Positions 1 to 14,175 of a stretch of 64,000 nt of DNA are shown one piece after another. The DNA comes from Odiellus spinosus (Eukaryota > Arthropoda > Arachnida > Opiliones > Phalangiidae). The stretch's first letter is position 1. Every line of letters begins with the position of its first letter. The position numbers and the translations under genes are program-made. Under the pieces are notes generated by a model that worked only from the letters and a program-made list of their open reading frames with translations, did not search any database and was not told the origin of the DNA. The DNA is taken from positions 1,860,001 through 1,924,000 of the forward strand of contig OY987227.1 in NCBI GenBank assembly GCA_963920705.1, written 5' to 3'.

Positions 1-2511
1 TCAATAGAAGATTTATTTTCAATTGAAGAGTTATTTTCAATTGAAAAGTTATTTTCAATTGAAAAGTTATTTTCAATTGAAAAGTTATTTTCAATAGAAG
101 ATTAATTTTCAACCGAAGATTTATTTTCAATTGAAGAGTTATTTTCAATTGAAGAGTTATTTTCCATTGAAGGGTTATTTCAATTGATAACTAATTTTCA
201 ATGGAAAGGTTTTTCCAATGGAAGTGTTATTTTCAATAGAAGAGTTATTTTCTATTGAAGAGTTATTTTCAATAGAAGAGTTATTTTCAATAGAAGAGTT
301 ATTTTCTATTGAAGAGTTATTTTTAATAGAAGAGTTATTTTCAATTGAAGAGATATTTTCAATTGAAGAGTTATTTTCAATTGAAGAGTTATTTTCAATT
401 GAAGGGTTATTTTCAATTGAAGAGTTATTTTCAATTGAAGAGTTATTTTCAATTGAAGAGTTATTTTCAATAGAAGAGTTATTTTCAATTGAAAAGTTAT
501 TTTCAATTGAAAAGTTATTTTCAATTGAAAAGTTATTTTCAATTGAAAAGTTATTTTCAATAGAAGATTAATTTTCAACCGAAGAGTTATTTTCAATTGA
601 AGAGTTATTTTCAATTGAAGAGTTATTTTCAATTGAAGAGTTATTTTCAATTGAAGAGTTATTTTCAATTGAAGAGTTATTTTCAATTGAATAATTTTTT
701 TCAATAGAAGATTTATTTTCAATAGAGGGTTATTTTCAATTAAAGGGCTATTTTCAATTGAAGAGTTATTTTCAATTGAAGAGGTATTTTCAATTAAAGG
801 GCTATTTTCAATTGAAGAGTTATTTCAATTGAAGAGTTATTTTCAATTGAAGAGTTATTTTCAATTGAAGAGTTATTTTCAATTGAAGAGTTATTTTCAA
901 TTAAAGAGTTATTTTCAATTGAAGAGTTATTTTCAATTGAAGAGTTATTTTCAATAGAAGATTAATTTTCAATTGAAGAGTTATTTTCAATAGAAGATTT
1001 ATTTTCAATTGAAGAGTTATTTTCAATTGAAAAGTTATTTTCAATTGAAAAGTTATTTTCAATAGAAGATTAATTTTCAACCGAAGATTTATTTTCAATT
1101 GAAGAGTTATTTTCAATTGAAGAGTTATTTTCCATTGAAGGGTTATTTCAATTGATAACTAATTTTCAATGGAAAGGTTTTTCCAATGGAAGTGTTATTT
1201 TCAATAGAAGAGTTATTTTCTATTGAAGAGTTATTTTCAATAGAAGAGTTATTTTCAATAGAAGAGTTATTTTCTATTGAAGAGTTATTTTTAATAGAAG
1301 AGTTATTTTCAATTGAAGAGATATTTTCAATTGAAGAGTTATTTTCAATTGAAGAGTTATTTTCAATTGAAGAGTTATTTTCCGTTGAAGGGTTATTTCA
1401 ATTGAAAACTAATTTTCAATGGAAAAGTTTTTCCAATGGAAGTGTTATTTTCAATAGAAGAGTTATTTTCAATTGAAAAGTTATTTTCAATTGAAAAGTT
1501 ATTTTCAATTGAAAAGTTATTTTCAATTGAAAAGTTATTTTCAATTGAAAAGTTATTTTCAATTGAAAAGTTATTTTCAATTGAAAAGTTATTTTCAATT
1601 GAAAAGTTATTTTCAATTGAAAAGTTATTTTCAATTGAAAAGTTATTTTCAATTGAAAAGTTATTTTCAATTGAAAAGTTATTTTCAATTGAAAAGTTAT
1701 TTTCAATTGAAAAGTTATTTTCAATTGAAAAGTTATTTTCAATTGAAAAGTTATTTTCAATTGAAAAGTTATTTTCAATTGAAAAGTTATTTTCAATTGA
1801 AAAGTTATTTTCAATTGAAAAGTTATTTTCAATTGAAAAGTTATTTTCAATTGAAAAGTTATTTTCAATTGAAAAGTTATTTTCAATTGAAAAGTTATTT
1901 TCAATTGAAAAGTTATTTTCAATTGAAAAGTTATTTTCAATTGAAAAGTTATTTTCAATTGAAAAGTTATTTTCAATTGAAAAGTTATTTTCAATTGAAA
2001 AGTTATTTTCAATAGAAGATTAATTTTCAACCGAAGATTTATTTTCAATTGAAGAGTTATTTTCAATTGAAGAGTTATTTTCAATTGAATAATTTTTTTC
2101 AATAGAAGATTTATTTTCAATAGAGGGTTATTTTCAATTAAAGGGCTATTTTCAATTGAAGAGTTATTTTCAATTTAAGAGGTATTTTCAATTAAAGGGC
2201 TATTTTCAATTGAAGAGTTATTTCAATTGAAGAGTTATTTTCAATTGAAGAGTTATTTTCAATTGAAAAGTTATTATCAATAGAAGATTAATTTTCAACC
2301 GAAGATTTATTTTCAATTGAAGAGTTATTTTCAATTGAAGAGTTATTTTCAATTGAAGAGTTATTTTCAATTGAAGAGTTATTTTCAATTGAAGAGTTAT
2401 TTTCAATTGAAGAGTTATTTTCAATTGAAGAGTTATTTTCAATTGAAGAGTTATTTTCAATTGAAGAGTTAATTTCAATTGAAGAGTTATTTTCAATTGA
2501 AGAGTTATTTT

Positions 2512-2577
2512 CCATTGAAGGGTTATTTCAATTGAAAACTAATTTTCAATGGAAAAGTTTTTCCAATGGAAGTGTTA
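2512..2577. repeat. Recurring marker spacer of the minisatellite (example copy)
   Basis: A ~65-bp divergent segment containing CCATTGAAGGG, a shortened unit (GGGTTATTTCAATTG), CTAATTTTCAATGG and TTTTTCCAATGGAAGTG interrupts the 18-bp periodicity. Near-identical copies recur about 26 times, for example near 170, 1,138, 1,389, 2,716, 3,468, 4,366, 6,140, 7,600, 10,890, 12,466, 13,918, 15,466, 17,712, 19,842, 22,297 and 24,147. CCATTGAA and TTCAATGG are inverted to each other, and TGGAAAA faces TTTTCCA, so it can fold. It marks the higher-order repeat boundaries and resets the reading frame. Confidence 0.85.
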
Positions 2578-4349
2578 TTTTCAATTGAAGAGTTATTTTC
2601 AATTGAAGAGTTATTTTCAATTGAAGAGTTATTTTCAATTGAAGAGTTATTTTCAATTGAAGAGTTATTTTCAATTGAAGAGTTATTTTCAATTGAAGAG
2701 TTATTTTCCATTGAAGGGTTATTTCAATTGAAAACTAATTTTCAATGGAAAGGTTTTTCCAATGGAAGTGTTATTTTCAATAGAAGAGTTATTTTCAATT
2801 GAAAAGTTATTTTCAATTGAAAAGTTATTTTCAATTGAAAAGTTATTTTCAATTGAAAAGTTATTTTCAATTGAAAAGTTATTTTCAATTGAAAAGTTAT
2901 TTTCAATTGAAAAGTTATTTTCAATTGAAAAGTTATTTTCAATTGAAAAGTTATTTTCAATTGAAAAGTTATTTTCAATTGAAAAGTTATTTTCAATTGA
3001 AAAGTTATTTTCAATTGAAAAGTTATTTTCAATTGAAAAGTTATTTTCAATAGAAGATTAATTTTCAACCGAAGATTTATTTTCAATTGAAGAGTTATTT
3101 TCAATTGAAGAGTTATTTTCAATTGAATAATTTTTTTCAATAGAAGATTTATTTTCAATAGAGGGTTATTTTCAATTAAAGGGCTATTTTCAATTGAAGA
3201 GTTATTTTCAATTTAAGAGGTATTTTCAATTAAAGGGCTATTTTCAATTGAAGAGTTATTTCAATTGAAGAGTTATTTTCAATTGAAGAGTTATTTTCAA
3301 TTGAAGAGTTATTTTCAATTGAAGAGTTATTTTCAATTGAAGAGTTATTTTCAATTGAAGAGTTATTTTCAATTGAAGAGTTATTTTCAATTGAAGAGTT
3401 ATTTTCAATTGAAGAGTTATTTTCAATTGAAGAGTTATTTTCAATTGAAGAGTTATTTTCCATTGAAGGGTTTTTTCAATTGAAAACTAATTTTCAATGG
3501 AAAAGTTTTTCCAATGGAAGTGTTATTTTCAATAGAAGAGTTATTTTCAATTGAAAAGTTATTTTCAATTGAAAAGTTATTTTCAATTGAAAAGTTATTT
3601 TCAATTGAAAAGTTATTTTCAATTGAAAAGTTATTTTCAATTGAAAAGTTATTTTCAATTGAAAAGTTATTTTCAATTGAAAAGTTATTTTCAATTGAAA
3701 AGTTATTTTCAATTGAAAAGTTATTTTCAATTGAAAAGTTATTTTCAATTGAAAAGTTATTTTCAATAGAAGATTAATTTTCAACCGAAGATTAATTTTC
3801 AACCGAAGATTTATTTTCAATTGAAGAGTTATTTTCAATTGAAGAGTTATTTTCAATTGAATAATTTTTTTCAATAGAAGATTTATTTTCAATAGAGGGT
3901 TATTTTCAATTAAAGGGCTATTTTCAATTGAAGAGTTATTTTCAATTTAAGAGGTATTTTCAATTAAAGGGCTATTTTCAATTGAAGAGTTATTTCAATT
4001 GAAGAGTTATTTTCAATTGAAGAGTTATTTTCAATTGAAGAGTTATTTTCAATTGAAGAGTTATTTTCAATTGAAGAGTTATTTTCAATTGAAGAGTTAT
4101 TTTCAATTGAAGAGTTATTTTCAATTGAAGAGTTATTTTCAATTGAAGAGTTATTTTCAATTGAAGAGTTATTTTCAATAGAAGATTAATTTTCAATTGA
4201 AGAGTTATTTTCAATAGAAGATTTATTTTCAATTGAAGAGTTATTTTCAATTGAAAAGTTATTTTCAATTGAAAAGTTATTATCAATAGAAGATTAATTT
4301 TCAACCGAAGATTTATTTTCAATTGAAGAGTTATTTTCAATTGAAGAGT

Positions 4350-7020
4350 TATTTTCCATTGAAGGGTTATTTCAATTGCTAACTAATTTTCAATGGAAAG
4401 GTTTTTCCAATGGAAGTGTTATTTTCAATAGAAGAGTTATTTTCTATTGAAGAGTTATTTTCAATAGAAGAGTTATTTTCAATAGAAGAGTTATTTTCTA
4501 TTGAAGAGTTATTTTTAATAGAAGAGTTATTTTCAATTGAAGAGATATTTTCAATTGAAGAGTTATTTTCAATTGAAGAGTTATTTTCAATTGAAGAGTT
4601 ATTTTCAATTGAAGAGTTATTTTCAATAGAAGATTAATTTTCAATTGAAGAGTTATTTTCAATAGAAGATTTATTTTCAATTGAAGAGTTATTTTCAATT
4701 GAAAAGTTATTATCAATAGAAGATTAATTTTCAACCGAAGATTTATTTTCAATTGAAGAGTTATTTTCAATTGAAGAGTTATTTTCAATTGAATAATTTT
4801 TTTCAATTGAAGAGTTATTTTCAATTGAATAATTTTTTTCAATAGAAGATTTATTTTTAATAGAGGGTTATTTTCAATTAAAGGGCTATTTTCAATTGAA
4901 GAGTTATTTTCAATTGAAGAGGTATTTTCAATTAAAGGGCTATTTTCAATTGAAGATTTATTTTCAATTGAAGAGTTATTTTCAATTGAAGAGTTATTTT
5001 CAATCGTAGAGTTATTTTCAATCGAAGAGTTATTTTCAATCGAAGAGTTATTTTCAATCGAAGAGTTATTTTCAATCGTAGAGTTATTTTCAATCGAAGA
5101 GTTATTTTCAATCGAAGAGTTATTTTCAATCGAAGAGTTATTTTCAAACGAAGAGTTATTTTCAATTAAAGAGTTATTTTCAATTGAAGAGTTATTTTCA
5201 ATTGAAGAGTTATTTTCAATAGAAGAGTTATTTTCAACCGAAGATTTATTTTCAATTGAAGAGTTATTTTCAATTGAAGAGTTATTTTCAATTGAAGAGT
5301 TATTTTCAATTGAAGAGTTATTTTCAATTGAAGAGTTATTTTCAATTGAAGAGTTATTTTCAATTGAAGAGTTATTTTCAATTGAAGAGATATTTTCAAT
5401 TGAAGAGTTATTTTCAATTGAAGAGTTATTTTCAATAGAAGATTAATTTTCAATTGAAGAGTTATTTTCAATAGAAGATTTATTTTCAATTGAAGAGTTA
5501 TTTTCAATTGAAAAGTTATTATCAATAGAAGATTAATTTTCAACCGAAGATTTATTTTCAATTGAAGAGTTATTTTCAATTGAAGAGTTATTTTCAATTG
5601 AATAATTTTTTTCAATTGAAGAGTTATTTTCAATTGAATAATTTTTTTCAATAGAAGATTTATTTTTAATAGAGGGTTATTTTCAATTAAAGGGCTATTT
5701 TCAATTGAAGAGTTATTTCAATTGAAGAGTTATTTTCAATTGAAGAGTTATTTTCAATTGAAGAGTTATTTTCAATTGAAGAGTTATGTTCAATTGAAGA
5801 GTTATTTTCAATTGAAGAGTTATTTTCAATTGAAGAGTTATTTTCAATTGAAGAGTTATTTTCAATTGAAGAGTTATTTTCAATTGAAGAGTTATTTTCA
5901 ATTGAAGAGTTATTTTCAATTGAAGAGTTATTTTCAATTGAAGAGTTATTTTCAATAGAAGATTAATTTTCAATTGAAGAGTTATTTTCAATAGAAGATT
6001 TATTTTCAATTGAAGAGTTATTTTCAATTGAAAAGTTATTTTCAATTGAAAAGTTATTATCAATAGAAGATTAATTTTCAACCGAAGATTTATTTTCAAT
6101 TGAAGAGTTATTTTCAATTGAAGAGTTATTTTCCATTGAAGGGTTATTTCAATTGATAACTAATTTTCAATGGAAAGGTTTTTCCAATGGAAGTGTTATT
6201 TTCAATAGAAGAGTTATTTTCTATTGAAGAGTTATTTTCAATAGAAGAGTTATTTTCAATAGAAGAGTTATTTTCTATTGAAGAGTTATTTTTAATAGAA
6301 GAGTTTTTTTCAATTGAAGAGATATTTTCAATTGAAGAGTTATTTTCAATTGAAGAGTTATTTTCAATTGAAGAGTTATTTTCAAATGAAGAGTTATTTT
6401 CAATAGAAGATTAATTTTCAATTGAAGAGTTATTTTCAATAGAAGATTTATTTTCAATTGAAGAGTTATTTTCAATTGAAAAGTTATTATCAATAGAAGA
6501 TTAATTTTCAACCGAAGATTTATTTTCAATTGAAGAGTTATTTTCAATTGAAGAGTTATTTTCAATTGAATAATTTTTTTCAATTGAAGAGTTATTTTCA
6601 ATTGAATAATTTTTTTCAATAGAAGATTTATTTTTAATAGAGGGTTATTTTCAATTAAAGGGCTATTTTCAATTGAAGAGTTATTTTCAATTGAAGAGGT
6701 ATTTTCAATTAAAGGGCTATTTTCAATTGAAGATTTATTTTCAATTGAAGAGTTATTTTCAATTGAAGAGTTATTTTCAATCGTAGAGTTATTTTCAATC
6801 GAAGAGTTATTTTCAATCGAAGAGTTATTTTCAATCGAAGAGTTATTTTCAATCGTAGAGTTATTTTCAATCGAAGAGTTATTTTCAATCGAAGAGTTAT
6901 TTTCAATCGAAGAGTTATTTTCAAACGAAGAGTTATTTTCAATTAAAGAGTTATTTTCAATTGAAGAGTTATTTTCAATTGAAGAGTTATTTTCAATAGA
7001 AGAGTTATTTTCAACCGAAG
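4350..7020. repeat. Higher-order tandem duplication, offset ~1.78 kb
   Basis: The order of variant units from the marker at about 4,366 through the CAATCGTAG/CAATCGAAG block at 4,990-5,150 is repeated nearly exactly 1,777 bp later, from about 6,140 to 6,930. The block with CAATCGTAG units is then repeated once more, near 7,060-7,230. Confidence 0.75.
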
Positions 7021-7914
7021 ATTTATTTTCAATTGAAGAGTTATTTTCAATTGAAGAGTTATTTTCAATCGTAGAGTTATTTTCAATCGAAGAGTTATTT
7101 TCAATCGAAGAGTTATTTTCAATCGAAGAGTTATTTTCAATCGTAGAGTTATTTTCAATCGAAGAGTTATTTTCAATCGAAGAGTTATTTTCAATCGAAG
7201 AGTTATTTTCAAACGAAGAGTTATTTTCAATTAAAGAGTTATTTTCAATTGAAGAGTTATTTTCAATTGAAGAGTTATTTTCAATAGAAGAGTTATTTTC
7301 AACCGAAGATTTATTTTCAATTGAAGAGTTATTTTCAATTGAAGAGTTATTTTCAATTGAAGAGTTATTTTCAATTGAAGAGTTATTTTCAATTGAAGAG
7401 TTATTTTCAATTGAAGAGTTATTTTCAATTGAAGAGTTATTTTCAATTGAAGAGTTTTATTTTCAATTGAAGAGTTATTTTCAATTGAAGAGTTATTTTC
7501 AATTGAAGAGTTATTTTCAATTGAAGAGTTATTTTCAATTGAAGAGTTAATTTCAATTGAAGAGTTATTTTCAATTGAAGAGTTATTTTCCATTGAAGGG
7601 TTATTTCAATTGAAAACTAATTTTCAATGGAAAAGTTTTTCCAATGGAAGTGTTATTTTCAATTGAAGAGTTATTTTCAATTGAAGAGTTATTTTCAATT
7701 GAAGAGTTATTTTCAATTGAAGAGTTATTTTCAATTGAAGAGTTATTTTCAATTGAAGAGTTATTTTCAATTGAAGAGTTATTTTCAATTGAAGAGTTAT
7801 TTTCAATTGAAGAGTTATTTTCAATTGAAGAGTTATTTTCAATTGAAGAGTTATTTTCAATTGAAGAGTTATTTTCAATCGAAGAGTTATTTTCAATCGA
7901 AGAGTTATTTTCAA

Positions 7915-9873
7915 TCGAAGAGTTATTTTCAAACGAAGAGTTATTTTCAATTAAAGAGTTATTTTCAATTGAAGAGTTATTTTCAATTGAAGAGTTATTT
8001 TCAATAGAAGAGTTATTTTCAACCGAAGATTTATTTTCAATTGAAGAGTTATTTTCAATTGAAGAGTTATTTTCAATTGAAGAGTTATTTTCAATTGAAG
8101 AGTTATTTTCAATTGAAGAGTTATTTTCAATTGAAGAGTTATTTTCAATTGAAGAGTTATTTTCAATTGAAGAGATATTTTCAATTGAAGAGTTATTTTC
8201 AATTGAAGAGTTATTTTCAATTGAAGAGTTATTTTCAATTGAAGAGTTATTTTCAATTGAAGAGTTATTTTCAATAGAAGATTAATTTTCAATTGAAGAG
8301 TTATTTTCAATAGAAGATTTATTTTCAATTGAAGAGTTATTTTCAATTGAAAAGTTATTATCAATAGAAGATTAATTTTCAACCGAAGATTTATTTTCAA
8401 TTGAAGAGTTATTTTCAATTGAAGAGTTATTTTCAATTGAATAATTTTTTTCAATTGAAGAGTTATTTTCAATTGAATAATTTTTTTCAATAGAAGATTT
8501 ATTTTTAATAGAGGGTTATTTTCAATTAAAGGGCTATTTTCAATTGAAGAGTTATTTTCAATTGAAGAGGTATTTTCAATTAAAGGGCTATTTTCAATCG
8601 AAGAGTTATTTTCAATCGAAGAGTTATTTTTAATCGAAGAGTTATTTTCAATCGTAGAGTTATTTTCAATCGAAGAGTTATTTTCAATCGATGAGTTATT
8701 TTCAATCGAAGAGTTATTTTCAAACGAAGAGTTATTTTCAATTAAAGAGTTATTTTCAAACGAAGAGTTATTTTCAATTAAAGAGTTATTTTCAATTGAA
8801 GAGTTATTTTCAATTGAAGAGTTATTTTCAATAGAAGAGTTATTTTCAACCGAAGATTTATTTTCAATTGAAGAGTTATTTTCAATTGAAGAGTTATTTT
8901 CAATTGAAGAGTTATTTTCAATTGAAGAGTTATTTTCAATTGAAGAGTTATTTTCAATTGAAGAGTTATTTTCAATTGAAGAGTTATTTTCAATTGAAGA
9001 GTTATTTTCAATTGAAGAGTTATTTTCAATTGAAGAGTTATTTTCAATTGAAGAGTTATTTTCAATTGAAGAGTTATTTTCAATTGAAGAGTTATTTTCA
9101 ATTGAAGAGTTATTTTCAATTGAAGAGTTATTTTCAATTGAAGAGTTATTTTCAATTGAAGAGTTATTTTCAATTGAAGAGTTATTTTCAATTGAAGAGT
9201 TATTTTCAATTGAAGAGTTATTTTCAATCGAAGAGTTATTTTCAAACGAAGAGTTATTTTCAATTAAAGAGTTATTTTCAATTGAAGAGTTATTTTCAAT
9301 TGAAGAGTTATTTTCAATAGAAGAGTTATTTTCAACCGAAGATTTATTTTCAATTGAAGAGTTATTTTCAATTGAAGAGTTATTTTCAATTGAAGAGTTA
9401 TTTTCAATTGAAGAGTTATTTTCAATTGAAGAGTTATTTTCAATTGAAGAGTTATTTTCAATTGAAGAGTTATTTTCAATTGAAGAGATATTTTCAATTG
9501 AAGAGTTATTTTCAATTGAAGAGTTATTTTCAATTGAAGAGTTATTTTCAATTGAAGAGTTATTTTCAATTGAAGAGTTATTTTCAATAGAAGATTAATT
9601 TTCAATTGAAGAGTTATTTTCAATAGAAGATTTATTTTCAATTGAAGAGTTATTTTCAATTGAAAAGTTATTATCAATAGAAGATTAATTTTCAACCGAA
9701 GATTTATTTTCAATTGAAGAGTTATTTTCAATTGAAGAGTTATTTTCAATTGAATAATTTTTTTCAATTGAAGAGTTATTTTCAATTGAATAATTTTTTT
9801 CAATAGAAGATTTATTTTTAATAGAGGGTTATTTTCAATTAAAGGGCTATTTTCAATTGAAGAGTTATTTTCA
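7915..9873. repeat. Higher-order tandem duplication, offset ~1.31 kb
   Basis: The run of units from the CAAACGAAG variant at about 7,930 through the TTTTTTTCAATAG linker near 8,490 recurs in the same order 1,313 bp downstream (about 9,240-9,800). Copy number of the plain unit differs in the adjoining runs, as expected for unequal exchange. Confidence 0.7.
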
Positions 9874-12029
9874 ATTGAAGAGGTATTTTCAATTAAAGGG
9901 CTATTTTCAATCGAAGAGTTATTTTCAATCGAAGAGTTATTTTCAATCGAAGAGTTATTTTCAATCGTAGAGTTATTTTCAATCGAAGAGTTATTTTCAA
10001 TCGAAGAGTTATTTTCAATCGAAGAGTTATTTTCAAACGAAGAGTTATTTTCAATTAAAGAGTTATTTTCAAACGAAGAGTTATTTTCAATTAAAGAGTT
10101 ATTTTCAATTGAAGAGTTATTTTCAATTGAAGAGTTATTTTCAATAGAAGAGTTATTTTCAACCGAAGATTTATTTTCAATTGAAGAGTTATTTTCAATT
10201 GAAGAGTTATTTTCAATTGAAGAGTTATTTTCAATTGAAGAGTTATTTTCAATTGAAGAGTTATTTTCAATTGAAGAGTTATTTTCAATTGAAGAGTTAT
10301 TTTCAATTGAAGAGTTATTTTCAATTGAAGAGTTATTTTCAATTGAAGAGTTATTTTCAATTGAAGAGTTATTTTCAATTGAAGAGTTATTTTCAATTGA
10401 AGAGTTATTTTCAATTGAAGAGTTATTTTCAATTGAAGAGTTATTTTCAATTGAAGAGTTATTTTCAATTGAAGAGTTATTTTCAATTGAAGAGTTATTT
10501 TCAATTGAAGAGTTATTTTCAATTGAAGAGTTATTTTCAATTGAAGAGTTATTTTCAATTGAAGAGTTATTTTCAATTGAAGAGTTATTTTCAATTGAAG
10601 AGTTATTTTCAATTGAAGAGTTATTTTCAATTGAAGAGTTATTTTCAATTGAAGAGTTATTTTCAATTGAAGAGTTATTTTCAATTGAAGAGTTATTTTC
10701 AATTGAAGAGTTATTTTCAATTGAAGAGTTACTTTCAATTGAAGAGTTTTATTTTCAATTGAAGAGTTATTTTCAATTGAAGAGTTATTTTCAATTGAAG
10801 AGTTATTTTCAATTGAAGAGTTATTTTCAATTGAAGAGTTATTTTCAATTGAAGAGTTATTTTCAATTGAAGAGTTATTTTCCATTGAAGGGTTATTTCA
10901 ATTGAAAACTAATTTTCAATGGAAAAGTTTTTCCAATGGAAGTGTTATTTTCAATTGAAGAGTTATTTTCAATTGAAGAGTTATTTTCAATTGAAGAGTT
11001 ATTTTCAATTGAAGAGTTACTTTCAATTGAAGAGTTATTTTCAATTGAAGAGTTATTTTCAATTGAAGAGTTATTTTCAATTGAAGAGTTATTTTCAATT
11101 GAAGAGTTATTTTCAATTGAAGAGTTATTTTCAATTGAAGAGTTATTTTCAATTGAAGAGTTATTTTCAATTGAAGAGTTATTTTCAATTGAAGAGTTAT
11201 TTTCCATTGAAGGGTTATTTCAATTGAAAACTAATTTTCAATGGAAAAGTTTTTCCAATGGAAGTGTTATTTTCAATAGAAGAGTTATTTTCAATTGAAA
11301 AGTTATTTTCAATTGAAAAGTTATTTTCAATTGAAAAGTTATTTTCAATTGAAAAGTTATTTTCAATTGAAAAGTTATTTTCAATTGAAAAGTTATTTTC
11401 AATTGAAAAGTTATTTTCAATTGAAAAGTTATTTTCAATTGAAAAGTTATTTTCAATTGAAAAGTTATTTTCAATTGAAAAGTTATTTTCAATTGAAAAG
11501 TTATTTTCAATTGAAAAGTTATTTTCAATTGAAAAGTTATTTGCAATTGAAAAGTTATTTTCAATAGAATATTAATTTTCAACCGAAGATTTATTTTCAA
11601 TTGAAGAGTTATTTCAATTGAAAACTAATTTTCAATGGAAAAGTTTTTCCAATGGAAGTGTTATTTTCAATAGAAGAGTTATTTTCAATTGAAAAGTTAT
11701 TTTCAATTGAAAAGTTATTTTCAATTGAAAAGATATTTTCAATTGAAAAGTTATTTTCAATTGAAAAGTTATTTTCAATTGAAAAGTTATTTTCAATTGA
11801 AAAGTTATTTTCAATTGAAAAGTTATTTTCAATTGAAAAGTTATTTTCAATTGAAAAGTTATTTTCAATTGAATAGTTATTTTCAATAGAAGATTAATTT
11901 TCAACCGAAGATTTATTTTCAATTGAAGAGTTATTTTCAATTGAAGAGTTATTTTCAATTGAATAATTTTTTTCAATAGAAGATTTATTTTCAATAGAGG
12001 GTTATTTTCAATTAAAGGGCTATTTTCAA

Positions 12030-14175
12030 TTGAAGAGTTATTTTCAATTGAAGAGATATTTTCAATTAAAGGGCTATTTTCAATTGAAGAGTTATTTTCA
12101 ATTGAAGAGTTATTTTCAATTGAAGAGTTATTTTCAATTGAAGAGTTATTTTCAATTGAAGAGTTATTTTCAATTGAAGAGTTATTTTCAATTGAAGAGT
12201 TATTTTCAATTGAAGAGTTATTTTCAATAGAAGATTAATTTTCAATTGAAGAGTTATTTTCAATAGAAGATTTATTTTCAATTGAAGAGTTATTTTCAAT
12301 TGAAAAGTTATTTTCAATTGAAAAGTTATTTTCAATTGAAAAGTTATTTTCAATTGAAAAGTTATTTTCAATTGAAAAGTTATTTTCAATAGAAGATTAA
12401 TTTTCAACCGAAGATTTATTTTCAATTGAAGAGTTATTTTCAATTGAAGAGTTATTTTCCATTGAAGGGTTATTTCAATTGATAACTAATTTTCAATGGA
12501 AAGGTTTTTCCAATGGAAGTGTTATTTTCAATAGAAGAGTTATTTTCTATTGAAGAGTTATTTTCAATAGAAGAGTTATTTTCAATAGAAGAGTTATTTT
12601 CTATTGAAGAGTTATTTTCAATTGAAGAGATATTTTCAATTGAAGAGTTATTTTCAATTGAAGAGTTATTTTCAATTGAAGAGTTATTTTCAATTGAAGA
12701 TTTATTTTCAATAGAAGATTAATTTTCAATTGAAGAGTTATTTTCAATTGAAGAGTTATTTTCAATTGAAGAGTTATTTTCAATTGAAAAGTTATTTTCA
12801 ATTGAAAAGTTATTTTCAATTGAAAAGTTATTTTCAATTGAAAAGTTATTTTCAATTGAAAAGTTATTTTCAATTGAAAAGTTATTTGCAATTGAAAAGT
12901 TATTTTCAATAGAAGATTAATTTTCAACCGAAGATTTATTTTCAATTGAAGAGTTATTTCAATTGAAAACTAATTTTCAATGGAAAAGTTTTTCCAATGG
13001 AAGTGTTATTTTCAATAGAAGAGTTATTTTCAATTGAAAAGTTATTTTCAATTGAAAAGTTATTTTCAATTGAAAAGTTATTTTCAATTGAAAAGTTATT
13101 TTCAATTGAAAAGTTATTTTCAATTGAAAAGTTATTTTCAATTGAAAAGTTATTTTCAATTGAAAAGTTATTTTCAATTGAAAAGTTATTTTCAATTGAA
13201 AAGTTATTTTCAATTGAAAAGTTATTTTCAATTGAAAAGTTATTTTCAATTGAAAAGTTATTTTCAATTGAAAAGTTATTTTCAATTGAAAAGTTATTTT
13301 CAATAGAAGATTAATTTTCAACCGAAGATTTATTTTCAATTGAAGAGTTATTTTCAATTGAAGAGTTATTTTCAATTGAATAATTTTTTTCAATAGAAGA
13401 TTTATTTTCAATAGAGGGTTATTTTCAATTAAAGGGCTATTTTCAATTGAAGAGTTATTTTCAATTGAAGAGATATTTTCAATTAAAGGGCTATTTTCAA
13501 TTGAAGAGTTATTTTCAATTGAAGAGTTATTTTCAATTGAAGAGTTATTTTCAATTGAAGAGTTATTTTCAATTGAAGAGTTATTTTCAATTGAAGAGTT
13601 ATTTTCAATTGAAGAGTTATTTTCAATTGAAGAGTTATTTTCAATAGAAGATTAATTTTCAATTGAAGAGTTATTTTCAATAGAAGATTTATTTTCAATT
13701 GAAGAGTTATTTTCAATTGAAAAGTTATTTTCAATTGAAAAGTTATTTTCAATTGAAAAGTTATTTTCAATTGAAAAGTTATTTTCAATTGAAAAGTTAT
13801 TTTCAATTGAAAAGTTATTTTCAATTGAAAAGTTATTTTCAATAGAAGATTAATTTTCAACCGAAGATTTATTTTCAATTGAAGAGTTATTTTCAATTGA
13901 AGAGTTATTTTCCATTGAAGGGTTATTTCAATTGATAACTAATTTTCAATGGAAAGGTTTTTCCAATGGAAGTGTTATTTTCAATAGAAGAGTTATTTTC
14001 TATTGAAGAGTTATTTTCAATAGAAGAGTTATTTTCAATAGAAGAGTTATTTTCTATTGAAGAGTTATTTTCAATTGAAGAGATATTTTCAATTGAAGAG
14101 TTATTTTCAATTGAAGAGTTATTTTCAATTGAAGAGTTATTTTCAATTGAAGATTTATTTTCAATAGAAGATTAA
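12030..14175. repeat. Higher-order tandem duplication, offset ~1.42-1.45 kb
   Basis: The segment starting with the GAGATATTTTC/AAAGGGC units at about 12,030 and running through the marker at 12,466 and the CAATAG units to 12,720 is repeated from about 13,447 to 14,175. The offset grows from 1,417 to 1,453 bp because two extra plain units were added in the second copy. Confidence 0.7.
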
